Positions 22,711 to 32,060 of a DNA stretch of 64,000 nt are shown in pieces. The notes under the pieces are model-generated. The model saw nothing but the letters and a program-made list of their open reading frames with translations. It made no database searches and was not told where the DNA came from. Both the position numbers and the translations under genes were made by a program. Origin of the DNA: Molossus alvarezi. Taxonomy: Eukaryota; Chordata; Mammalia; Chiroptera; Molossidae. Every line of letters begins with the position of its first letter. The first letter of the stretch is position 1. The stretch covers positions 92,124,501 through 92,188,500 of the forward strand of contig CM073886.1 of assembly GCA_037176705.1 (NCBI GenBank), written 5' to 3'.

Positions 22711-23790
22711 ATTTAATTAGTTTAATCAAAATTAAATAGTTCATTTTACTAAAGTTAATGCATAATATGTTTTAATTAGTTATTCTGATGAGATTATTCA
22801 AGAAATAAAGTTCCTCAAAAAACATTCATTCTTATTTCTATGTACTGGTATAATTGTACTTGTTCAAGGCTGATTTCCATTTTTTATTTGTTGGAGCATC
22901 TGTTGTGTGTGTTAGTGTCTTGATGTTCTGTAAATACGTTACACAGTTCTCCTGATTCTGCGGCCATAATCGTAAAAAGTAACTCCTGCACTAAAGAAAA
23001 ATATATATATATTCCAGCCAAAATTTACTAGAACAAATTCCATGAGTTAGAAACTGAAAATTTACTTGTCTTTGTTACAATTATATTTTATGCATAAATT
23101 TGCACTTTATTTAATTTTTGGTGCTGTTTCTAATATATCAAAAACATTTTCCCATGTCATTTGAAATGCTTTGTAAATGTTATAATAAATATATGGGCAT
23201 ATTTTATTACATAAACTATACATTAAAAGCATTCTCCAATTTTTTGGCCATTATGTGATTTATTTTCATTTCTCCTTGAATTACTGTAACTTGGGTTTGT
23301 AAATTTATGCTAATATCATTTGATATAACATGATATAATTTATAGTAAATCATGCCTTTTATCATAATAAAATCTCTCCCCTTTTCCTTGTGAATTTTTG
23401 CTTAAATATAACCTTATCAGTATGCATATCCTTTTACTTTAAGCTATCTTAAGTCACTGTTTTAGATGTGTTTTTTGCAACCCATATAATTGGGTTCTAA
23501 TTGCTGATGCTATTTGAAAAAAATATCTTCTATTACATTACTTTTACTTTTTGAATGCTTCCCTTTCTGTTTGATTTCTGTCATTTGCTCTATAGTCTTC
23601 ATTTTTCTTTTCAAATAATGCTTCTGATTTATATTTCATATAAATATGTGGTATATTCTCTGTTCTTCAAGTGGCTACCTTTATAAAATTCATAACTAAA
23701 ACATATCTTGATTTATCCATCTTAGACATGAAAATGTCTCTATCAATTTGCTACTCTACAACATAAAGAAATAATTGTTTCTATGTCTTT
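22711..23790. other. Mostly unassigned; possible old antisense L1 near 23240-23520
   Basis: TTTAGATGTGTTTTTTGCAA and AACCCATATAATTGGGTTCT at about 23460-23500 resemble the antisense of the L1 endonuclease region, but divergence is too high to fix edges. The rest is AT-rich and unrecognised. Confidence 0.35.
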
Positions 23791-23801
23791 AAAATTCTTC
23801 T

Positions 23802-24611
23802 TTTTTTTATTTTTATTTTTGTTACAGATGTTTCTCCTTTTTTACCCCCTTGGCACCCTCCTCCCCATCCCCGCCACCCGGTTCCTGGCTTTGTTGTCCA
23901 TGTCCATTGGTTATGCGTACATGCATATAAGTTCTGTGGTTTATCTCTTCCCACCCTCCACCACCCCCTCTTCTGAGGGTTGTCAGTCTGTACCCTACTT
24001 CTACATCTCTGGGTCTACCCTATTCCTCAGACTGTTATATTCATTATATTTCATATATAAGTGAGATCATGTGGTATTTGTCTTTTTCTGCTTGGCTTGT
24101 TTCACTTAGGATAATACTTTCCAGGTCCCTCCATGTCATCTCAAAGGATAAGAGATCTTTCTTTCTTACAGCTGCATAGTACTCCATGGTGTATATGTAC
24201 CACTGCTTTTTTATCCATTCGTCTACTGATGGACACTTGGGCTGTTTCCACATCTTAGCTATTGTAAATAGTGCTGCTATGAACATGGGGGTACATATAT
24301 TCTTTCTGATTGGTGTTTCAGGCTTCTTAGAGTATATTCCTAGAAGCGGGATCACTGGGTCAAATGGAAGTTCAATTTTTAATTTTTTGAGGTAACACCA
24401 TATTGTTTTCCATAGTGGCTGCACCAGTCTATATTCCCACCAGCAGTGCACTAGAGTCCCCTTTTCTCCACACCCTCGCCAACACTTGTTTGATGATTTG
24501 TTGATGGCGGCCATTCTGACAGGTGTGAGGTGATACCTCGTTGTTTTAATTTGCATCTCTCTGATGATTAGTGATGTTGAGCATTTCTTCATATGTCTCT
24601 TGGCCATTTGT
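23802..24611 (-). mobile_element. L1-C: young 5'-truncated LINE-1, minus strand
   Basis: Poly(T) at about 23801 is followed by antisense 3' UTR (TTTTTGTTACAGATGTTTCT) and the last part of ORF2, closely matching L1-A. It stops abruptly at about 24611. The TSD core AATTCTTCT is at 23793-23801 and 24614-24622, extending imperfectly to 11 bp. This is ordinary 5' truncation of an L1 insertion. Confidence 0.92.
24044..24611 (-). pseudogene. LINE-1 ORF2 C-terminal fragment (L1-C)
   Basis: The frame stays open through the C-terminal region of ORF2: [19 protein letters not shown], the cysteine/histidine cluster [31 protein letters not shown], and [14 protein letters not shown], ending [14 protein letters not shown]. 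The second cysteine pair is reduced because the last Cys of the cluster reads Tyr. The N-terminal codons of the open frame (24634-24612) are flanking genomic DNA, so the apparent start is accidental. No endonuclease or RT domain is present. Confidence 0.88.
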
Positions 24612-24720
24612 ATAATTCTTCTCCTTAATGCCATCCTCCAAAATACCCAAATACAAGCTTCTAAGTTTTTGTTAGTGAGCTTGGGAATGTTTTCTTATAA
24701 TTTTGTAATTGTACAGTTTT

Positions 24721-24829
24721 TTTGTTTGTTTGTTTGTTTTTGGTATGTGCCCTAGCAGGAACCGAACCCAGGACTCCCTGGTCTTCAGGCCAACACTCTA
24801 ACCACTGAGCCAAATAGGCAAGGGCTAAA
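24721..24829 (-). mobile_element. VES head-only insertion with A-rich tail
   Basis: On the minus strand the insertion has the VES head (GCCCTTGCCTATTTGGCTCA), a B-box-like GGGTTCGGTTCCTGC and GGCACATACC. It then goes directly to a tail of the form (CAAA)n plus A-run, so the whole VES body is absent. An exact 11-bp TSD, TGTACAGTTTT, lies at 24710-24720 and 24830-24840. It was inserted as a tRNA-sized unit. Confidence 0.92.
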
Positions 24830-24840
24830 TGTACAGTTTT

Positions 24841-26035
24841 ATTTCAAAATTCATAACATTTACATGAACTACTTTTAAATCCCATGTGTATTTAGTCTTA
24901 AATATATATTTAAATATATTTCATCTTTTTCCATTGAGTTCTTTTCTTCAAGCAGCCTTTCTGTTTTTCAGTCTTTTATTTTGACTATTTCCTAGTTGGC
25001 CTATTTCAATCATCAAAGTTTTTTTAAATTTGGGTTTATTCTTTGTTTGTGTTTGTGTATATTTTGGTAGGTCTCATAGGTACTGTATTGCTGGAGTTGT
25101 TACATGCTTAAGAATCTATGGCACCTTTGTACCAAATGAGAAGAATATGAGCCACTGACATAAATTCCAAGTGTTTTGTTGATTTGTACAAAAATTATAC
25201 ACTAGATACTGCAGGTGGAAATCATTAACTTGCTAAAAAAAAAATGTTCAAGTAGGTCAGTGTCGGTGCCATTATCTGAATTGAGGAAGCACTACAGAAG
25301 TTATGGGTTTCGGGTGGGGAGATCATTTGTTCTATTTTGATACAGTGACTCTGAGATGCTTACACAAATTCAAGGTGAATCTGTTGAGTAAGCAGTTAGA
25401 TGGTGCTGAGAGGAACTTGAGCTGGAGTAATACATCTGGGATCTATCAGCATACAGATAATAACTGAAGTTATGATAGTCAAAATGGAGGAACATTTATG
25501 AAACCTTTGGCACCAAAACCATATATCAGAATTCCTAACTTATTAAACAATGTGGAATGCTGATAACATTTCAAAACTATGGATAGACCTAAACATAATA
25601 AATTGCATTTTGTTTCAAAACAAAAGCCGAACATGTCATAATATTAAATAGGGACTTATAGATAGGAAATTGAACCTCTCTGTACTCAGGCCTCTGGTAT
25701 GAAAATGGGGAAACTATCAATAAATTATCTCATAGACAGTTGTATTTCTTATGTTAATATAAATATAATCTAATGCATTTATTTTATGAGGCTTAAATAA
25801 GTTAGTGTGCTAAAAGCTGACCATATTTTCTAGATACACTGTGTGCAACAATGTTCCTTTTTCTTATTCATGTTTGGGGTTTCATTGCTCTATGCCAGCT
25901 ATTTCATACCACAATTTCCTCCATACTGAGCTGTTGATTTTTGATGTATGTGTTTCTCAGCTGAACTCCTCTGTAAATCTTTAGCTGAAGAGTATTAAGC
26001 AAACTGTTTTTGTTTCTCTTACATATTACACAAGT
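24841..26035. other. Unassigned DNA
   Basis: No gene was recognised. A segment near 25330-25500 (GTAAGCAGTTAGATGGTGCT, ATCTATCAGCATACAGATAA) looks like a diverged dispersed repeat, family unknown. Confidence 0.4.
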
Positions 26036-26039
26036 TTTT

Positions 26040-26284
26040 TTTCTCCTCAAAATTATACAAGTTGGCATGGATAAAAAATAAATAAATAAAAGTATACATT
26101 AGTAGAAATGTAAAGAAAAAGAGCAATATAAAACTAAAGAAAGAAAAATAGAAATTATAGTAGAAATCAATGAAATTTAATACAGGAAAACTAATAAAAA
26201 ATCAAAATGTCATTACAATTGATAAAACTATAGGCAGACTAATCACACAAAAAAAGAAAGAAAGCTCAAATTACTAATACCATT
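26040..26284 (+). mobile_element. Old LINE-1 ORF2 fragment, left half of a split element
   Basis: AGAAATTATAGTAGAAATCA, CAATTGATAAAACTATAGGC and ACTAATCACACAAAAAAAG read as a decayed copy of the ORF2 stretch between endonuclease and RT ('IDKPLARLTKKKR...'). The continuation of the same ORF2 is found on the other side of L1-B at 30615-31040. Confidence 0.75.
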
Positions 26285-26293
26285 AATGAAAGA

Positions 26294-28037
26294 GAGATTA
26301 CAGGAGGGGGAGGCAAAATGGCTGAAGCCTAAGGAAGTTCGGTCCTCTTGCTCCAAGCAGAGGATTGGACTTGAGGCTAAATTGCAGAGCATTCAACTTG
26401 AAAACCACCTGAAAATAGCTGCTTGGAAGTATTTCCAGTGGGGAGCATGGAGAGGAGACAGAAGACACGAAGTGGCTGAGCGACTGGAAATCGTGCATCT
26501 GCGCAGTGCAGCTGGGAAGAGAGAGGGAAGGTGTAGCAGCATAGCTCCTGCCCCTGGGAATGGGGGGCTCAACCTGCAAAGACATCCCCAGGAGAGCAAC
26601 AGAGAAGGGAAGGGGAGCCCACTTAGCATTTGACTGTGGGAATCGGAGGTGATTCTGCCCACCAGGGAGACACGGCACTATCCCAGGCTAAAAGCCAGTT
26701 TCTGGTTGCAGCACCAGCCTGGAAAGCTCCCCTGATTGTGAGAGTCAGAGAGATTACAAAACAAAACCTCACACCTGAGGAGGGGCCTGGGTGAATCAGG
26801 CAGCAGCTAATCTGAGGGGCTGGGTGTTCACTGAAAGAGTTTTGAATGAGGGCTACCCAGAGTGCCTCGGGAAAGAGGGAAAGAGGCTTGTTCCTCTCCA
26901 CTTCCAGCATAGAGGAGGCTCTTTTCCCCCACACATGGAGCAGCCCTGGGCTGTAAATCCACACCCCAGCAGCAGGGCCTGTCTGTGCTGAGGATTCAGA
27001 TGTTTGGTACAGGATGTCTGGGCCAGGAGAGAGCCGGGCAGAAGCCCCACCCAACAAGAGCCAGCTGTGCTGAAAGATGAAGAACCAAGCAAGCTGGTGG
27101 GTTTCTTTCTTTTTTTTTTACTTTCTACCCTCCCACTCCCACCCTAGTCTCCCGCTTCTGGTGGTGACCAGGGTGTGCCAGCCAGCAACCCAGGCAGAGC
27201 TGAGGCATTGGAAGGAGAGGAAGAGACTAGACTGCCTGCCCTTCATACATGCTACAGGCACCACCCCCAACACAAATCAGTTTAAACCACCCCCACTGGT
27301 CCTGATACCTCACAGAGCCCAGTGCCATGGGGGAAGGAAAAGCAGCCCAGAACAAATACAGGCATGTGGCAAGCCCCTAAGGTGACCCAGCCTATGGGCT
27401 AGGGACTACCTGGGTCCCACCCTGCAGGGCTTCAGCCAGGAGGGCGAGGCAGGGACTGTAACTGATATTGGCCTACAAGGAGAACTGCCCAAGAGGACAG
27501 GGACTCACTCCAGGGGCAGATCCAGCAACATCAGAACAAAATCCAGTGAGCACCATAAATAGCAGATGTAAGGTTTTTGTTGTGGTGGTGGTGGTTGTTT
27601 TGGTGTGTCTGTATTTTTAATTCAATTTTTTCTTCTTATCCCATTTGTTTTTACTTTTCTACTTTATATTTTATTCAATTTAGTGTTATTACTTTTTTAA
27701 AATATTATTTCACTCGTCATTTTCTACCTTTTAATTTTTATACTTACCCTACTTCGGGTCTCTGCCTTCTTTGTTTCCATATTCTCTTTTGTTTGTTTTT
27801 TCCTTCTCCTAACCCTTTCGGTCTCATGGCCTTTAGTATTCTTTTTGTGAGTGACAGTGTATCGTTTGTTTGTCTTTTAAGCTTTCTTTTGAGGCTGGTG
27901 CTTTTATCGTTGTTGATGCTGATATTCTTGTAAGGTGCTTTTTGGTTTGGTATTGCCCTGCTTTCTTTTCACACATACATGTATAATATTTTTTTCTTCC
28001 TCTTCTAATTCATTTGGTCTCACACCTTCTAGTATTC

Positions 28038-28075
<38 letters not shown>

Positions 28076-28296
28076 TTTGTCTTTTAATGTTTTGGTTTAA
28101 GCTGTGATTTTTATCATAGTTGATGATGATAATATATTTTTTATTTGGACTAGTTGTACCTTGTCTTTATTTCATTTTTTTATTTCTCTCTCCCTCCTCT
28201 AATTATTTTGGTCTCATACCTCATAGTACTCTGTGTATGTGTGTTTCATTTGTGTCTTTTAATCTTTTTCTTGAGGTGGTTGCTTTTATTGTTGAC
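26294..28296 (+). promoter_or_regulatory. L1-B 5' UTR / leader, with GC-rich part and T-rich tandem repeats
   Basis: The first ~1.25 kb is GC-rich, beginning with the GGAGGCAAAATGGC core. Many short frames on both strands within 26286-27385 are spurious. The second part (27550-28296) is T-rich and made of diverged ~195-bp tandem units (listed separately). L1 leaders carry the internal promoter; the unit structure suggests promoter monomers but no activity can be read from sequence. Confidence 0.7.
27801..28296 (+). repeat. Three diverged ~195-bp tandem units in the L1-B leader
   Basis: The shared anchor GGTCTCA (GGTCTCA, GGTCTCA, GGTCTCA) falls at 27820, 28016 and 28210, giving spacings of 196 and 194 bp. 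Each unit has a CT-rich lead-in ending TCTAA or CCTAA, the anchor, 'TAGTA.TCT', a GTGT run, 'TGTCTTTTAA', and an end like 'GCTTTTAT.GTTGA'. A weaker fourth unit may start near 27625. The middle unit's GTGT run has expanded into (GT)n at 28039-28069. Confidence 0.75.
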
Positions 28297-30400
28297 AAAC
28301 AAAATGCTTAGCAACATGAGAATAGAGGGATTATATCTCAATAAAATAAAGGCCATATATGATAAACTTACAGCCACCAACACACTCAATAAACAAAAAC
28401 TAAAAGCATTTCCCTTACGTACAGAAACAAGACAAGAATGTCTGCTTTTTGCCACTCTTATTCAACATAGTATTGTAAGTCTAAGCCACAGCAATCAGAC
28501 AAGAAGAAAAAATAAAAGGCATCTTAACTGGAAAGGAGGAAGTGAAACTGTCATTATTCTCTGATGACATGATATTGTACATAGGAAACCCTAAAGACCT
28601 CTAGATTTAATAAACAAATTTGGCAAAGTAGCAGGATACAAAATCAACATCCAGAAATCATTGCATTTTTACATGCCAATAATTAACACACAGAGAGAAA
28701 CTGAAAAAAAAAATCCGATTTACCATTTCAACAAAAATAGTAAGATACCTAGAAATAAACTTAATCAAGGAGGTAAAAGACCTGTTCTCAGAAAAATAAA
28801 TGACATTTTGAAAAATAAATAGGGGAAGATATAAAAAAGTGGAAGCATATACCACGTTCATGGATTGGAAGAATTAGCATCATTAAAATGTCCATACTAC
28901 CCAAAGGAATCTATAGATTTATTGCAATCATTAAAATACCACTGTCATATTTCACAGATCCAGAACAAATACTTCAAAAGTTTATATGGAACCAAACAAG
29001 ACCCCGAATAGCCACAGCAATCTTGAAAAAGAAGAACAAGTTGGAGGGATTACAATTCTGGATATCAGGTTATACTATAGTCATCATAATTAAAACAGCC
29101 TGGTACTGGCATAAGAGCAGGTATACAGATCAATGGAACAAAACAGAGAACCCAGAAATTGACACAAGACATTATGGTCAATTAATATTTGACAAAGGTG
29201 GCAAGAACATACAATGGAGTAAAGACAGCCTCTTTAATAAATGGTGATGGGAAAATTGGACAATTACATGCAAAAAAAAAAAGAAGAAGAAACTAGATCA
29301 CCCAACTTACATCACACAAAAGAATAAACTCAATGAATAAAAGACTTAAATGTCACTCATGAAACCATAAAAATCCTAGAAGAAAATGTAGGCAGCAAAA
29401 TCTCAGACATGACACATAGCATAATTTTCATCAATACATTGCCTAGGGCAAGAGAAACAAAGGGAAAAAATAATAAATGAAACTATATCAAACTAAAAAG
29501 CTACTGCACAGCAAAAAAAAAAAAACAAAACAAAAAACCAGCATCAATATTAAAAAGAGACCCACTGAATGGGAAAACATATTTGCCAATTAGATAAGGA
29601 ATTAATTTCCAAAATATATACTCATATAACTCAACAAAAGGAAGACAAACAACCCAATTAAAAATTGGACAGAGGACCTAAATAGACACTTCTCCAAACA
29701 AGACATATAAATGGCCAAGAGACATATGAAAAATGCTCAATGTTACTAATCATCAAAGAGATGCAAATTAAAATGACTATGAGGTATCACCTCACACCTG
29801 CCAGCATGGCTGCCATCAACGAATCATCAAACAAGTGCTGGCAAGGGTGTGGAGTAAAGGGTACTCTAGTACACTGCTGGTAGGAATGCAGACTGGTGCA
29901 GCCACTATGGAAAACACTATGGTGTTACCTCAAAAAATTAAAAATGGAATTGTCATTTGACCCAAAGATTCCACTTCTAGGAATATATCATTAAAAGCCT
30001 GAAACACCAAGCAGAAAAAATATATGTACCCCTATGTTCATAGCAGCACTATTCCTAGAATCTTACAGTCTTCCAAAACTCACCTTTATTTAGTGTATCA
30101 CATTTATGGATTTACTTCACCTTTTTCACCCAGCGAGTGGATAGCTAGGATCTGGAAACAACCCAAGTGCCCATCAGTAGATGAATGGATCAAAAAAGCT
30201 GTGGTACTTACACACAATGGAATACTGTGCACCTTTAAGGAAGAGAGATCTCTTACCTTTTGAGATGACTTGGGGAGAACTGGAGAGTACACTAAGTGAA
30301 ATAAGCCAATCAGAGAAAGACAAATACCACATGATCTCACTTATTTGTGGAATATAATGAACAAAATAAGCTGATGAGCAAAACAGATCCAGAGACATGG
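28297..30400 (+). pseudogene. LINE-1 ORF2 (RT C-terminal half onward) pseudogene in L1-B
   Basis: Homology starts at about 28297 with RIEGLYLNKIKAIYDKLTA in RT, then KAFPLRTETRQECL. The catalytic box FSDD at 28557-28568 keeps both aspartates. Next come [11 protein letters not shown] and [19 protein letters not shown] (28888-28996), and [13 protein letters not shown] (about 29208-29246). The C-terminal cysteine/histidine region is around 29800-29900, and it ends near 30380-30400. Several frameshifts and stops break it, and an 87-bp foreign segment at 30054-30140 interrupts the C-terminus. Not functional. Confidence 0.88.
30054..30140. other. 87-bp foreign patch inside L1-B ORF2
   Basis: Next to the same place in L1-A (near 3900-3960), the 'GCAGCACTATT...ATAGCTAAGATCTGG' stretch is interrupted. 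The patch contains GTGTATCACATTTATGGATT, which resembles antisense L1 ORF2, and TTCACCTTTTTCACCCAG, which resembles antisense L1MA 3' UTR. No TSD is visible. It is an L1-derived patchwork, probably from template switching or gene conversion. Confidence 0.6.
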
Positions 30401-30614
30401 ATGTAGGGAACAGTCTGACAAACCTCAGAGGAAACAGGTGTGGGGAGCAGGAAGAGATAAACCATAGAACTTATATGCATATATGCAAAACCAATGGACA
30501 CAGGCAACAATACAGTGTAGGCAGGGAGGAGGGTGTTAATGGAGGAAACAGAAGGGACCTCAGTAATAAAAAATTTTATTAATTTAAAAAAGAAATTAAT
30601 AAATGAATGAAAGA

Positions 30615-31040
30615 TCATATTTACTGATCCCGTGAAAAAAAAGGAAGATTATAACAAATCCATGTCCACAAATATTATAACAAATTTTTTTAAAGACATA
30701 AACTATGAAACTTAATACAAGGATAAGTAAATAATTTTAATAAACCTATATCTGTAAATTAAATTGAATAAATAATTAATAACCCTCTAAAAATAAAGTA
30801 CCAGGCCAGAATGTTGTACTGGTGGGTCCACCAAACATTTAAATGAAAAGTGATACCCCACAATCTCTTCCAGAAAATAGAAGCAGAGTGAATATTTTCT
30901 AATTTATTCTATCAAGCCAGGATTACACTAAAACCAAAGCCAGATGATGATGTTACAATAAAGGAAGACCCTAGGTCAGTATAATTCATGAACATAGGTG
31001 CAAAAATTTTAAACATGCAAGGACTCTAACAATAAATTAT
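30615..31040 (+). mobile_element. Old LINE-1 ORF2 fragment, right half of the split element
   Basis: This continues the ORF2 begun at 26040-26284: GATCATATTTACTGATCCCG, a RT-upstream region, and CATGAACATAGGTGCAAAAA, which parallels the '[11 protein letters not shown]' block. It is heavily decayed. The fit across L1-B supports L1-B being a later insertion into this copy. Confidence 0.7.
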
Positions 31041-31149
31041 TTTTATTACTGATATCAACCATTTGTATCTTGGACTCATTTAATTTTTTATCAGTCTAGT
31101 TAGAGATATAAATTTTGTTCAATAAAGTTTACATTCTGAATTATTCTGT

Positions 31150-31590
31150 ATTAGTTTCGGATGCACTGCATAGTGGTTAGATAATCGGGTACTATACAGA
31201 GTTGTCTCCCTGACATTTCAAATACTCACCTGGCCCTATACAGTTATTACAATATTATTGACTATATTCTGTATTCTGTAATTTACATGTATGTGACTAT
31301 TCTATAACTACCAGTTTGTACTTCTTAATCCTTTCACCTTTTTTACCCAGTGAGTTGATAAAAAAAAAAGTGTGGTACATATACACAATGGAATACTATA
31401 GGGCCATAAAAAGATGGAACTCTACCTTTTGCAACAGCATGAATAGACCTAGCGGGTATTATGCTAAGTGAAATAAATCAGACAGAAAAAGACAAATACC
31501 ATATGATATCACATATATGTGGAATCTAAAGAGCAGAATAAACAAGCAAACAAAACAGAAACAGACTCATAGGTGCAGAGACATCAATTT
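31150..31590 (-). mobile_element. LINE-1 3' end with 5' inversion (minus element)
   Basis: 31150-31352 is antisense L1MA-type 3' UTR (GTTATTACAATATTATTGAC, AGTTTGTACTTCTTAATCCT). 31353-31590 is the same element's ORF2 C-terminus in sense orientation (GTGGTACATATACACAATGG, ATCTAAAGAGCAGAATAAAC). The sense piece ends just upstream, in element order, of where the antisense piece begins, the signature of twin priming. TSDs were not established. Confidence 0.7.
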
Positions 31591-31591
31591 T

Positions 31592-32060
31592 TTTAAGCTT
31601 TTAAAAAGAACCACCTTTTGGTATCATTGATTTTCTTTAGCGTTTGTTTATTTTCTATGCTATTGATTTACTGCACTTATTTTTTATATTTTTACTTTTT
31701 TACTAGTCCTAGTTATGATTTTCTCCTCTTGTAATAATTTCTTAAGATAGAAGCATTATCATTTATTTTCATTTTAGATGACTCTAATATAACAAGTATA
31801 TAAAGGCATGCATCTCTCTATGTACAGCTTTGACTGCATTACATATATTTGACATTTTTAAATCATCAGTCAGTATACCTTAATATTTAAAAATGTGCTA
31901 TTCTATTTCCAAATACGTGGTCATTTTTATTTTATTTATTTTAATTTAATTGTGTTATAGTCAGAGAGTGTGATTGCAATCCCTTTAAATTTATTTAGAA
32001 TTATTTTAAGGCATATAATATAGCCTGTCTTTGTGAATATTCTTTGTGCAATTTACTCTA
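31592..32060 (-). mobile_element. Old LINE-1 endonuclease-region fragment, minus strand
   Basis: CCACCTTTTGGTATCATTGA, GTATATAAAGGCATGCATCT, and GTGTTATAGTCAGAGAGTGT through AATCCCTTTAAATT correspond to antisense ORF2 between endonuclease and RT. It is heavily diverged. Confidence 0.6.

Larger units (their letters stand above)
26294..30605 (+). mobile_element. L1-B: LINE-1 with 5' UTR joined to the RT domain, plus strand
   Basis: The element has a 5' UTR start (GAGATTACAGGAGGGGGAGG, then CAAAATGGC), a long leader to about 28296, then ORF2 from the mid-RT region to the 3' end, a 3' UTR and an A-rich end. ORF1, the endonuclease and the N-terminal half of RT are absent. Flanking 9-bp repeats AATGAAAGA at 26285-26293 and 30606-30614 bracket it, which supports a single insertion of a molecule that already had both ends. 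It lies inside an older same-strand L1 (26040-26284 plus 30615-31040). Confidence 0.85.

Noticed and set aside
26286..27385. Cluster of 66-144 codon frames on both strands
   Set aside because: They lie in the GC-rich L1-B 5' UTR and overlap one another in several phases; no conserved motif.
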